From the NCBI RefSeq assembly GCF_000972845.2, contig NC_040016.1, forward strand, positions 1,074,701 to 1,138,700: 64,000 bases of DNA. The letters run 5' to 3'. This DNA comes from Larimichthys crocea. Taxonomy: Eukaryota > Chordata > Actinopteri > Sciaenidae. A model generated the notes under the pieces. The model was not told the DNA's origin. It was given only the letters and a program-made list of their open reading frames with translations, and did not search any database. Of the stretch, positions 1-25,708 are shown piece by piece; the first letter of the stretch is position 1, and each line of letters starts with the position of its first letter. A program made the position numbers and the translations under genes.

Positions 1-383
1 TGATCACCATCAGATTTTTGTCAGGTCAAAATGATTAAAAATAATAATAATAATTAGCTCACTCTGTTTTTCAATAGCCTGGCAGGCCTCCAACATGTGA
101 AGTGCAGATAATTACCCGTCTCTTCTTCTGTTTCGGTTGGTAGAGGCTAGAGCTGAACTTCTTCTTCTTTATTTATGCAGATAGACTGCAGACTAAGTGA
201 CTAAAAACACATCAGTTTCCTGGAAACTCTTCAGTGATATAATATGTAATCAACATACACAGCAGAGGTTGATTTTTAGGTCACTGCTCGCATGTCAATG
301 CATGCCCGGAGGACATTTAACCGAATTATATTATAATGTGCTTTTTATTTGTGACTTATGCAAATCTTTCCTTCCTCCTCTAG
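1..383 (+). other. ube2j2 intron (partial)
   Basis: This is non-coding sequence ending in a pyrimidine-rich AG acceptor at 382-383. The exon that follows starts with the single base completing a split Trp codon, so this is the intron after the N-terminal ube2j2 exons. I see no other gene in it. Confidence 0.75.
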
Positions 384-1803
384 GCACTATGTAGTCAGAG
401 GTCCTGAGAAAACTCCATATGAAGGTGAGTCATATTGGCAGTTAACCCACACACAGTTTTTGTTTGGCGGCATGCTTTGTACGTTGATTCCTGGCTAATT
501 TGTGAAGATGGTGTAATATTTTAATAACTCTGCGCATAGCCTGATACATCATCGTCTGTTTTGCAGGAGGATATTATCATGGAAAACTCATATTTCCGCG
601 GGAATTTCCTTTTAAACCACCAAGTATCTATATGATCACACCAAATGGGAGGTTTAAGTGTAATACAAGGTAAGAGCTGAGTTTCTTGGTGATTCATTCA
701 AAGAAAATACATGATTTAAAGAGTGTCTGAAGATTACTTTGTGTTGTGGAGATACTGCTGAAGTCAAAGGTCAATGGTGAGGTCAGGAGGAAGAAAGTGT
801 TCAGGAGCCTCTGATGTCTTATGTTGTAGTATTTATTGGAGCTTGGCCAAGGAGGATTAGAGACACTCTCAAAGTACATCAGAAGTGCCTGAGTCGGGCT
901 CACATTCTGCCCAACTCATGCTCGCCACGTCAGACTTTAAACCCCTACAGATAACACCACAAATACTATACGCCCAGAACTAGTCAAAGAGATAGACTGG
1001 CACCCGCTGTCCTCAAACAAAGCGAAACAACTACTACTGCTGAGGACCTCGAGGCCCACATGTGACCCAGTGTAACCCAAGGATGGAAAATTTGGTCTTT
1101 GTTTCCTCCACAGGTTATGTTTGTCCATCACAGACTTCCATCCAGACACGTGGAACCCCGCGTGGTCCGTCTCCACCATCCTCACAGGTCTGCTCAGCTT
1201 CATGGTGGAGAAAGGCCCCACCCTCGGCAGCATTGAGACCTCTGACTACACAGTGAGTGCAAACAAATGGCCGTAAGCGCAGAACATGACGATAACCGGT
1301 CTGTGATGTTTCAGTTGTTTGTTTTTATTTTTCCAGAAAAGACAGCTGTCAGCCCAAAGCTTGGCTTTCAACCTCAAGGATAAGGTGTTCTGTGAACTGT
1401 TTCCTGATGTAGTCGATGTACGTACGAGGTGACCTCATACCTATCGTCTTCTTCTCTCCTCGTAGTTTTTGTTGCCTTGACATTCCCCTGTTTTTCTCCT
1501 TCCTTCGATCAGGAGATGAAGCAGAAACAGAAGGCCCAGGAGGAGTTAAGCGCTCGCACTCAGCCCCTCCCTTTACCCGATGTGGTGCCCGACGGTGACC
1601 CACAGCACGCCCATTACGGCCTCCCTGCCCTCAACGGAGGGCCCGTCCCGCTCGGGGGCGCCAACCCCGCTCCTGGCCTGCAGCAGGCCAATCGCAACCA
1701 TGGACTTCTAGGTGGCGCTCTAGCCAACCTGTTTGTGATTGTAGGCTTTGCGGCGTTTGCCTACACAGTCAAGTACGTGCTGAGGAGCATAGCCCAGGAG
1801 TGA
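384..1803 (+). CDS. ube2j2: UBE2J2, ER tail-anchored ubiquitin-conjugating enzyme E2 (five 3' exons)
   Basis: Exons are 384-424, 567-669, 1114-1252, 1337-1417 and 1513-1803; all have GT/AG borders and join in frame to 217 codons and TGA. The protein reads [14 protein letters not shown], then the E2 core with [10 protein letters not shown] and [10 protein letters not shown]. The catalytic Cys is in [10 protein letters not shown] (codon 1118-1120), followed by the HPDTWNP loop. A charged linker ([12 protein letters not shown]) leads to a hydrophobic C-terminal segment, [15 protein letters not shown], near 1723-1767, which is the tail anchor. UBE2J2 works in ER-associated degradation with membrane RING ligases, with the E2 domain facing the cytosol. 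The human protein has 259 residues, so about 42-45 N-terminal residues, including the start, lie left of the window. Family identity is from remembered similarity; the exon joins are read directly. Confidence 0.96.
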
Positions 1804-3659
1804 GAGGCGCCGGTGTTGTAGGGCGTCGCTCCCCTTTGCAGGCGAGCCAGCTAGTGGACTCCACATTCTACAAACACACTACGTGGGGGAGGGATGTTCA
1901 GTCCTGGGTTAAACCCCTCCACGACCACCACCACAACCACCACCACCACCACCATGGACTTTGGAAGAAGGGAACTCAAAGCCGACCCACACAGGAAGGA
2001 TTGAGAGGAGGAGGAGGAGGGGGTGGGGGAGTGGGCGGAAGTGGCAGTAGGGCCGGGGGATTGGAGGGGCTTATTAAAACGGTTGTGATCCACTCTGTGC
2101 TTCAGTGGTTTATGTCAGCAGTAGGAACAAACTTGGCTCATGGGTTGTGGAAGAGTGTAGAACATGCAAACATGCACCGTGATCACAATCAAGAGAAATG
2201 TGCTGTATAATATACCGAGTGAAATAAAGATGCACCATTGTTCTCCTACACTATCATAAACATTACTGATCAGAGCTTGTTAACCTCCTCCCTGCCCGTC
2301 ACCGTTCCCAAAAGTATTGCGTGCGGCCTCCTGGTCACGTGTCAGATCGAACAGACTCACTCGATGCAACCGCAGATGTTTGCGACATCTAGAAGAAAAG
2401 GAGCTCCTTTTGTGTGGTGCACTGACAACCATCTGAAACATGTTCTGACACTGCTGTTGGTTTCTTTCTTTTTTTAAGCACTGAGTAATCAGGTTTCATT
2501 AATCCACAACCGCAGTTCAAGAACCGGTTTATCCATCTTTCGTTTCCTCAACGCGGCGTCATATTTTCCTACAAATGTGTCAATCACGAGGTGGAACAAA
2601 GCACTCAATCAAAAAACTACGCAGAAATCAGAAGTGATTTCTAGGAACTAATCAAAATAAAGATTCCTTGAAGTGACGCGTAGAGCACGTGTCTGCACAA
2701 AGGGAACCATGTTGAGCAACGGGAGAGAACTTCTATTATAATGTTGACTTATGCGACTCAATGTTACTAATGTCAAACAATAATGTTTGTACAACTGCAA
2801 AACGACATACAAAGAAAGTAGAACATCATACTCATCAGTACTTCTGTATCTCATCAGTAGACTTTCTGCAGCCGATGATGGTATCACAGGCAGACCATGC
2901 AGTGCAGAAAGCAGAATTTCCACAACAGAGCATTGAGGAGTGTGTTTATATTTTTCTGTCTGGAGAACAAAAGAAAAACACAAACTTGGCATATCAGTGT
3001 GTGAAAGCGCTTCTGATACATGGTCAGAGTCTGATGTGAGGTCAGACCTTCTTTCCTGTCAACCCATGAGCCAAGCCCTGACTCTAATGTCTGCACAGAA
3101 GTAAATAGAGACCCGTACCTATTTTTATTTTAATTTTATTTTAATTTTTTTTTTTGTATAAATTGGCTTAGCCGACCAGTATAGCAACACTCTATATAGG
3201 TCCAGTTAAGGGGACACATGAAGAGAAGAACCAACATTTTGTTTCTGTTTTTTTTTTTCAGTAATTTGTTTCTTTGCTTTTGTTTTCATTATTTATAGAA
3301 AGGCCTCGGCTTGAAACGTGTCATGCTTGCTTAAAACTGGCAGGAAAATGCACAGACAGGCCGTGTGTCACACAATTGCTGATAATTTACTGTTGTGCAA
3401 TGCATTTAGTAAAAATGGTTCTACTGTGTATCTAATGTTTCAACAGAAAAACAAGATTTGCCTTTCTATTGCTTTTTTTTTTCTTGGCACCATCTTTAAA
3501 AAAAAAAAGAAAGGAAAAAAAAAATACAAACAGCTGATGATGGGAGTGGGTTTGTGTGATCATACAGCAAATGCCCAAATTTCCATTCTTCAGTTATTCT
3601 TGTGTGACATTGTATGTTTTCATAGTAAATGCAAATAAATTACCCCTTCTTTTATCTGC
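1804..3659 (+). other. ube2j2 3' UTR and downstream sequence
   Basis: No coding sequence was recognised. Candidate AATAAA poly(A) signals lie at 2223-2228, 2656-2661 and 3634-3639, so the transcript may end near 2.25 kb or extend to about 3.65 kb. AT-rich and A/T homopolymer runs occupy 3120-3160 and 3470-3530. The open frame at 1800-2210 arises from CAC and GGA repeats and looks non-coding. Confidence 0.6.
1921..1954 (+). repeat. (CCA)n trinucleotide tract
   Basis: An interrupted CAC/CCA trinucleotide run lies in the ube2j2 3' UTR, followed at about 2010-2035 by a G/A-rich tract. Both create long spurious open frames on either strand. Confidence 0.85.
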
Positions 3660-3933
3660 TTCCGTGACAAAACATCATTTTAAAATCCATAAACCATAGT
3701 TTAGTAATCCATAAATCTCTGGTAAGTGATCATACAGTATAACGAGATCAAAGTTTTATTTTTCATTTTGCTTGCAGTGCTGTTATCATTTTATTAAGAT
3801 AAAGCAGGTAATAGGTCACCTGTCTTGGCAGTAACTGTATTATGTGAGCAGACTTCCACAGAATGTTGTTTTGAGGTAGATCTTCTTTGGAAATCCTCTG
3901 GAATCTGCACGTGATATGTCACGCCTCCCAGTG

Positions 3934-4219
3934 TTTAAGAGTGCTGAAGCCAAGCAAGCCAGCATAGCAAAAAGAGCTCAGTCAATCGACACTCCCTTCA
4001 GCAGCAAGGCAGGAGACTGTCAATCCTGAAAGTAAGTATTATTCTGAAAGGGCTGGTGTGTGCTTTTGTTTTGTGGTAATGCTGTAGCTGTAGTAATACT
4101 TTTTTTTAAATTCAGTTTTCTTGTACTGAATATTTGTTTTTTACTGATTTTCTTTTTGTTGTCTGCTGCAGGTTGTCAAGTGAAAGGGCACACTCTGTTC
4201 CAGTCCACTCACCGTCACC
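3934..4219 (+). promoter_or_regulatory. Promoter region and untranslated first exon of the RING gene
   Basis: A TTTAAG element at 3934-3939 could act as a weak TATA-like box. A putative non-coding exon runs from about 3965 to 4031 and ends at a consensus GTAAGT donor. A pyrimidine-rich acceptor, CTGCAG, gives exon 2 starting at 4172, leaving a short 5' leader before the ATG at 4220. The splice signals are seen directly; the transcription start is an inference. Confidence 0.45.
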
Positions 4220-4746
4220 ATGCTCTGCAATGAAGATCTCGAGTGTGTCGTGTGCTGCTACCAGTACACACGCAGTGACCGGATCCCACGGATCCTCCAC
4301 TGCAAACACACCTTCTGCGCTGCCTGCTTGGAACAACTGTGCAAGATGGATGGTGTCATCCGTACCATCACCTGCCCCATGTGCCGCTGGATTACCTGCA
4401 CCCGGGCCAGCCTGACGCTGCCAGGGGCCCTGTGGGTCAACACCGAGATCTGGGACCAAATTCCAAAGGTGCTGCAGGGCAAGCAGGATGTAACAGAGGA
4501 TTTGAAAGACACAGAAGCCCAATTATTGAAGTCAACATTGTAAGTATATCCTTGAAAAACAGCCTCAGTTTATATTCTAACAGATTATACTACTACAGTA
4601 GTAGTTTACTGCAGTGCAATTAAACAAACAAATCTCTCCCTGTGTCCCTCTTCAGGCCTTTTTCGGGAAAGTCTGTTTTCATGTCCACACTCCAAAAAGT
4701 GTTCAGCTGTGTGCTGCTGCAAGCACATGAGATGACTGACTGCTGA
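4220..4746 (+). CDS. Small C3HC4 RING-finger protein, probable E3 ubiquitin ligase
   Basis: The ATG at 4220 sits in an ACC-ATG context. The N-terminus carries a complete C3HC4 RING: Cys9, Cys12, Cys28, His30, Cys33, Cys36, Cys52 and Cys55, with LHCKHTFC and CPMCRW. RINGs of this type bind E2 enzymes. The first coding exon either ends at a TAA (4541-4543) or, better, splices at the GTAAGT donor that overlaps it (exon 4220-4539) to an AG acceptor at 4654-4655. Exon 4656-4746 joins in frame and adds about 30 residues (PFSGKSVFMSTLQKVF...) before TGA. The product is about 136 residues with splicing or 107 without. It resembles the small RNF183/RNF208/RNF223-type RING proteins, but I cannot name the orthologue. 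No membrane segment is obvious. Confidence 0.8.
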
Positions 4747-5340
4747 CAGTTTAAAGCTGCAGAAAGGACTAATTTTCTCGTCATGTTCGAGCACAACAGA
4801 GCTGTACAGCTCAAGACTCCAAGTGCAAACGGTGGCGTGTAATGGACAGATCTCAGGCGGTTTTGTCTCGTCAGGAGCTTTGAATGAGTTTTTGGACTGC
4901 GCTGACTGGAGGTCAGGTTTTGTCTGTGAACTTAAAGTTCAAACGTTAACGTAAAATACTGTTGTATTGATTTTTATCACAATGGGAATAACAATGGGAT
5001 ATCAATAATCCAGTGGTATAAAGGATGTAATGTTTTGTTGTATATTTACCCGTTTGTTTGTGTATTTTTGGTACTTCAGTAAGAAAACCTGCATTATTTG
5101 TGAAGGATTCTTATCCACAGAGTTCAGGCCAAGTCTCATGAACAGTGTATTTATATATATTTTTTTATTTAACATAACATTGAACAAAGCTGCAGGTTTA
5201 CTGAACTCAGACATTTGTGCACATTTGAGTGTAAAGTCAGAAAACATAAACTGTGAAATGTGAAGTGTTACTACTTAAGACATGAAGAATAATGTTTTAG
5301 TAACCACAGATGGACAGTGTTTGAATAAAAGTTGTTCAAA
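4747..5340 (+). other. 3' UTR of the RING gene with poly(A) signal
   Basis: Non-coding AT-rich sequence ends with AATAAA at 5324-5329 followed by a GT-rich stretch (CTGTGTTCACTG), a plausible cleavage site. No other gene is seen here. Confidence 0.6.
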
Positions 5341-5574
5341 AGTATCTTCACCTGTGTTCACTGTTTACTTCTCTTTATTACTGTGTGTATTATTCTCTCT
5401 CCGGAGGTAAAAAAAAAAAAAACATGTAGGTCAGAATTACTGTTATTAGTCAAGTATGTGTACAAGGAATTTAACAATTTTATGTTAGTACGCAGACACA
5501 GGAATTTATAGAGCTAAAACAAAGACAAGCTTGACAAGTTAGACAAACAAATTGCAACAAAAATCTGTTTTATG

Positions 5575-5870
5575 TAGCAGCTTGTCTAATAAACTAAATA
5601 CTTTACAGCTACGGTTTGAGACAGGGATTGTTCATCAGAGTGATGGCCCGAGGGCAGAAACTGTTCTTGTGTCTGTTTTGGCATGCAATGCACAAATCTG
5701 TAGCGCCTCCCAGAGGGAAGAAGTTGGAACAGGTTGTGCTCAGCCTGTGGTGGATCTGCAGTCATGCAGTGAAGTCTGGACATGCTAAAGTCCTGAATGG
5801 AGGACAGGTTGACCCCCGGCTGTCTTTTGCAGTCTGTTCTCTGTTCTGTTTGGTGGCAGGTCCAAACCAG
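5575..5870 (-). mobile_element. Degraded non-LTR retrotransposon ORF2 C-terminus (LINE remnant)
   Basis: Minus-strand translation gives HNLFQLLPSGRRYR followed by a degraded C-terminal segment. The motif of Leu-Phe, Leu-Leu-Pro-Ser-Gly-Arg-Arg-Tyr-Arg is typical of the extreme C-terminus of teleost non-LTR reverse transcriptases. Only the 3' end is present; frames break upstream and no reverse-transcriptase core motif is visible. Family assignment (L2/Rex-like) is uncertain. Confidence 0.65.
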
Positions 5871-6004
5871 ACACCATTTGTGTCAGGTGGAAAATCATAA
5901 ATATACACCTGTCATTTATATTATTTATTTTATAAATGATTAATTAAAGACTAAATTATTCAAGCCAAATGCAGCCCACTTCTGCTTTTTAACATTAATT
6001 TGTT

Positions 6005-6420
6005 AAGATGTACACCAGCACAACAGAAATGTCACAATACACATGTTGGAGACTATGTGGAGAAAGTAAAGCCAATCATTTTCATAACTTTTGGGAATGC
6101 CCCTCCATTATAACTTATTGACAGGAATTAACGAAATGCATGGAGAACATTTTGAATTTACATTTTATGTTTTGTACTTGGGAAAGGAGAAGCAGAGAAT
6201 AACAAATTCAGGGGACAAACCTTTATTCAAAATAATGTCAGTGGCAGGTAAAAAAAAAGCCATCACCAGGAAGTGGCTGAAAACAGAGTCGCCTAAAATG
6301 GAGAATTGGGTCAAGAGATGCAAAACATTTACATGATGGAAAAGTTGATTTTTTAGTTAAACTAGAATCAGATTCATTTAAGAATTTCTGGAATAAGTGA
6401 CACCATCGAGAACAGACTTT
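6005..6420 (+). mobile_element. Degraded L1-type LINE ORF2 C-terminal remnant
   Basis: Plus-strand frames give YTCWRLCGE, then NHFHNFWECPSI and YWQELTKCME, which match the C-terminal Cys/His zinc-knuckle of L1-clade ORF2 (CWxCG, HxFWxCP). After a frameshift comes KKAITRKWLKTESPKMENW and a tail ending near 6400. The reading frame is broken, so this is an inactive fragment. It lies next to the LINE remnant at 5575-5870 but in the opposite orientation. Confidence 0.7.
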
Positions 6421-7604
6421 ATCTGGTAAAAGCAATGTATTTTATGGACCCCCTTGTTTCTTGCTACAAATTTGATTTGTGCATTGTTCACAAGATTGTG
6501 TTCCGCATTATCAAAAATGTACTCATCTCTAATCAACTAAACTTTGTGTTTAATTGTGAATTTATGCCTATTTATGTTTTTGCTCCCTGGTGTGAAGTAT
6601 CTGTGTGTTCTGTATATCTGGAAAACATATGATATATGAGATATGAAATGCTGATGGGACAATGCTGAATGGAATCAATTTAATTTAAATCACATCATGC
6701 AAATATTATATATATATATATATATAATTTAAGTTGTACACTTTAAAGAAAAAAAAAGTTACTTAAATCACTTCAGTTTACTTGTGTGGTGAGAACTTTT
6801 TTAAAACTTACAAAATATTTTTGATGAGATTTTTTTAAACCATTATGAACGACTGAAACATGTAGAGAACTTTTACAGTTTTAATATAATGTGTTTTTAT
6901 GCTCCTGGATTTGCTTTATTATGATAAAGAAATATCAAATGTTACATGTTAAAAGTGCTGATAATTGATTTTTTCTTTTCCATTTGACGCATATTAATAA
7001 TGAATACATTTTTGAGCTTTTGAGATTTTTCACAAATGCATCCCTCCGAATCTAAAACACATGAAAGATTTTTACATGCTTATTTGATTTAAACATTACT
7101 GAGAAACCCTATTAGCTGAAACCATGTTTTTCAGACCCACAGGCTTTATTGTCTATTATATTAGACATTTTGTTTTAAGTCTTATTTCAACATATGCAAC
7201 ATTTTTCTGTGGAAGTTATTAAGGTCTACGTCCTGGAATGCAAGTACATTCAGGGTTTCAAACAATGAGACATGAGAACACATTATTTGGTATCAGCTTG
7301 GTGGAGAATTTATTAGTAACAGGTCAAACAGCAGCTTATCATTCCGATAAAATACACTGGAAGGTTATTACGTGTTTACCAGTTCGCGGCGACGCCAAGC
7401 TTTAGTGCTAGGGAAAACAAGTTTGTTATGATTATGATTTTTTATTGATTAATGATTTACAAACCATCATAAAATAATCCAACGCCATGTTCACACCATA
7501 CCTTTTATTGGTATTTTATTATTTCAGTTCAGATTAATAAGGGCAGTAAATGTTGCAACAGGTGGAAAGGACGAATGAAGGACAAACTTTTTGTTTGTGG
7601 TTAT
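6421..7604. other. AT-rich intergenic sequence
   Basis: No gene was recognised. A short (TA)n run lies at about 6708-6726. Convergent transcription is expected here, because the RING gene reads rightward and hipk1 leftward. TTTATT at 7504-7509 would be an alternative minus-strand poly(A) signal. Confidence 0.6.
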
Positions 7605-9155
7605 TTTATTGAAAACAGTGACAGTGGATTATTTGAGCTGAAACCTTTTTCCCTGAATTAGTTCCACCAAATAGCCTCTTAACTATACTATGTTAAGATG
7701 AAATACAGTTAAATATCCAGACATTACAACACAAAACTGATGCAAACACAACAGGGAAGGGTTTACTAAAAAGCTTTCATAACCCACAGAAACCACCCCG
7801 AGATTCACCTCCTTTAAAGATGGTGGCAGCGCTAAGACTAAACAATAAGACACTGCATCAATTTCAACATATTATATTCAGACAAAAACATTTTTTTTAA
7901 ATTTTTTTAGAGGGGGAAAAAAAAGCAGTGTGTTTAGTGAACAGCACCACCTTTCACTGACTTCTTGAAGAGGCACGTCTGCTAAAGAAGTTTCTCAGAC
8001 GTTGAGTTTTTGTTTTCTTTTTAACAGATTGCATCATCTTGTCGTTGTACAGCAGCGTGGGCAGTTTGATAAAACTTCCTAGTGAGCATTTTTCAAAGTG
8101 TTAAAAGGAGAAAACAGGACAAGAGCAATCTGTCCTCTCCCCTAATAGAAAACTGTAAAAGACTGGCCATAAATCAGTTTTCATAAACGAGCAGGTTACA
8201 CAGTCAGGATTCACAGATCGAGAATATTTCTCAGTTCACATGGAAATTGATTTTTTTTATATTTCAAGGAGAGAAAGTAGGGAAGAACGTTAATTTCTTT
8301 CTTTTTTTTTTTCAATTTCATTATTCCTCAGGATGGTGATCTCAATCCTCTGTACTTCATAAATACATTCAGCACTCAGTTAAAAAAAAAAAAAAAGTTT
8401 CTATTGTATGAGGACATGATTAATCCTGCCTAAACACTGTCTACACTACATTAAACAGACTATCACATGTGCACTTAAATTAAAACACATCCATCACAGT
8501 TTTTAACCACATCGTTCTCTTATTCGACATCTTCATGGACCTTCCTCTTTCTACCTCACGGTGACAAAACATAATTTAAACATAGTAAAAGACATTGTTT
8601 GTGAGTAAACAGATAGTTAAAAAGGTACAGTTATGTTAGCTAAAAACACAGGGCCTCGTCGGATTAGTGTGAAAACTTTGTAACAAGGCTCATGGAAAAA
8701 CTAATGACTTGTAACTCTCTTTGTCAGCTAGCCCTTCACTAGCCTTGTGAGTCAGGCGTCTAAAACCTCGCCTAAAGTGTCGTCGCAGTTTGTGACAGAA
8801 GGATAATCTCTCTTCACACAAAACCTCAAGATAAAACAGGAGTAAAATACATTTACCACAATGCCATAATCGTACATCTGGATTAGATGGGGATAAAATA
8901 TGGGCTATGAACAATATTTTAAAAAGGGAAAATAAACTGATACATATCAAATAATACCCAAGAACATTTCAGAAACACTAAAAACAGTCCAAAAGGAGCA
9001 TGTGAATGAGTTGGGAGGTGAAATTCTGCACAAGCAGCAAACAGATAAGACCAACCAGTTATTCTACTAGAAATACAGTTTAAATGTCCCTTTGTGATAG
9101 CATGTGGGGAAGTAGATTTTTTTTCTTTTTCTTTGTTCAAAGTGTGTGCGACTCC
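7605..9155 (-). other. hipk1 3' UTR with poly(A) signal
   Basis: Sequence downstream of the hipk1 stop codon is without coding potential. A minus-strand AATAAA (plus-strand TTTATT at 7605-7610) would give a 3' UTR of about 1.55 kb. The exact end is not provable from sequence because other signals lie nearby. Confidence 0.5.
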
Positions 9156-23410
<14,255 letters not shown>

Positions 23411-23850
23411 CGGATCCTGTGTGTTTTTACGGCGTCGAAAGCTGTTTTTTGTTTTTCCTCCGAGGTTTAAATCCCACCGCAGCCTGCTTATCCGATTAGC
23501 TTCCGCTAGCTAGTGTCCGGTGCTCGCTAGGCCTGCATTGTTTCTTCAGTCGACGGAGAGCCGAGCGGCCCGGAGGCGTCACAGAGCCGAGCTTTCACAG
23601 CAGACACACACGCCTCTCATTGCACAGACGACTCAGAGCATCCAGTCCTAGAAAATATGTACACTGGTTGATTAAAACATGATAAAGTCTTGTCTGGAGC
23701 CGTCTGCCTTCAAGCAGCAAAATCCACTTTTCGCCGGAACAACCACGTCCTTATATCAGCTGCGAGTCTGACGGCATTTCCGGTTACTACCGTAATTACC
23801 GAGCATCGGATGCGCACAGTGTTCCGAGTTTTCAACAAAGATTAAACACA
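23411..23850 (-). promoter_or_regulatory. hipk1 CpG-rich promoter and non-coding exon 1
   Basis: A minus-strand splice donor (CCG|GTATGT) ends a putative untranslated exon at 23411. The sequence at 23430-23830 is clearly richer in CpG than its surroundings (for example CGACGGAGAGCCGAGCGGCC near 23552-23571), as in a housekeeping CpG-island promoter. The start site is not defined and no TATA box is evident. Confidence 0.6.
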
Positions 23851-25409
23851 TACCGAGGACTTTTGTGGCGCTAAATGTAACTCACAGCTGCTATGAAATG
23901 ATTCAAGTGTCGAAGAATGTGGTGGAGTCAAATTTAGGATCGTTTAACAAGTCAGGGGGGGAAAAGGTAACTAACATTTTTACGGTATTTTTTTTTTTTT
24001 TTACGTGACGTAAGTAGAATATACTGGTAATTTTCCGGCAGTACTAACATGTTCCACAAGCACTGGGACAAACCTGAAACTGAGCTGAAACTTTATGAAA
24101 ACAGCTCATAAACACACTGACTTTAGCACATATTGTAGATTTCGACGGTCAGGAAGAAGCATAAACCTTATGAGACAAGCAGCACAGAGAGTGTGGACAC
24201 TGATTTTGTTACAGGCCAAGATAAAAACAGAGGAAACAGTAATACTTGTCAGAGAAACAGGGAAATTCTTGACTGTGAAAAAAAAAGCTAATAAACAAAA
24301 GGCTTGAATCATATTAGGAATCTGGAGTTTTGGGAGAAAACTGAATTATACTACACTTATACTTCAATGAAATTCAAAAGCCAGGAGTTTAAATAAGGAA
24401 ATGAACAGATTTTTATTTATTTGCCTTTAGTGAAGGGAAGTGGGGGGACATCTGTCAAACATGGTGGAGTTTTGGTAAAATGGACACATCTGGACTTCAT
24501 TTTATGTAAATATTTGGATAAACTTGCTGTAAACTTTTGACATTTTAATGCACATTGTACACGGTGGGGTGATGAGGATGGAATGATCACTGAAAATCTG
24601 TTGGAGATTAAAAATAAGAACGAATGTTGTACAGAATCAGACATTAATCTTGTTTTTTGTTTGTTTGTTTGTTTTATATGAGAAGACTTAGTGAAATTGT
24701 TCTTGTTATACTGATAAAGAAACCACAACAGGAAGTTGAGTTAGAGGAATATAATACAAGCGGATTCAATGGATGGTCTTTCAACAGATCGGGAAATGCA
24801 TACAGTTGGTGTTAATTAAGATGTAGAGGACTTCAGTGATTCTGTCTGTGAAGTAATTCAGGTGTTTTTATAATACTTAATGCATATTTTGAATTTGGCT
24901 GATATTTTCAGCCTTTATATTACATTTATAGCCCATAATCTACTTCCATGGACATATCCTATTACCTTCAAACTCACAGGCACAAATGTGTATAAATTAT
25001 ACTCATTTATATTCATAAAGCATAGACAGTATGGCTTTATCTCTGTCTCTCTCAACTATTCAAAATGTTTTGGTTGCAAGAATTCAAACTCACTGTATGA
25101 ATACTATTGTTTAAATATGCCAAACTAATATTAATGTTTCTCCACTACAAATTCCGCAACCAAACCTTTGATTTAAAAAAAAAAAAAAGGTCTGAAAGTG
25201 GATATTGTGATCCAGAAATATTAGGTATTAAAAAGGTGCAAGCCACTGTACATCTTTCAGATCCTCCAAAAAAACGCTGAATAAAACAACCGTAAAGCGT
25301 TCCCCCTTCCTCCCTCCCTATAGTCTGCAGCATGTTGGACAAGACAGATTACAACAAGGAATAAATATCAGGCAAAAAAAAAGAAATAAGTTAAAGTGCA
25401 AATTTTCTT
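23851..25409. other. Intergenic region between camta1 3' end and hipk1 promoter
   Basis: Both neighbours are on the minus strand. Sequence is AT-rich; open frames at 24095-24307 and 24417-24728 have no recognised domain and may be old repeat sequence. No gene was identified. Confidence 0.55.
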
Positions 25410-25668
25410 TTTATTCTGATTTCATTTTACAGCAGAAATTATGTAAAGCATTCAGAAGACATTTTCCACATATAAGGGCAATATTCAAAACACTTTGCAT
25501 GGCCTCAGCAACAAAATATTCTTTTAAAAACATCAACAATTTAGTGATGCTTGTGCATGCACATTTGTAAAACAAAGTAAAAACTAGGCTACAAAGAAAA
25601 AAGGAGGAATGAAAAGACTGAGATAGGCATGGAGAACACAACAGCAGGCAAGGTGGGAATACAGCAGG

Positions 25669-25708
<40 letters not shown>

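Noticed and set aside
1800..2210. 136-aa plus-strand ORF with a His-rich run after ube2j2
   Set aside because: It starts at the ube2j2 stop region, and its composition comes from CAC and GGA repeats. No domain; best explained as 3' UTR.
24417..24728. 103-aa minus-strand ORF in the camta1-hipk1 gap
   Set aside because: Considered as a decayed transposase, but no catalytic or DNA-binding motif could be seen; left unassigned.
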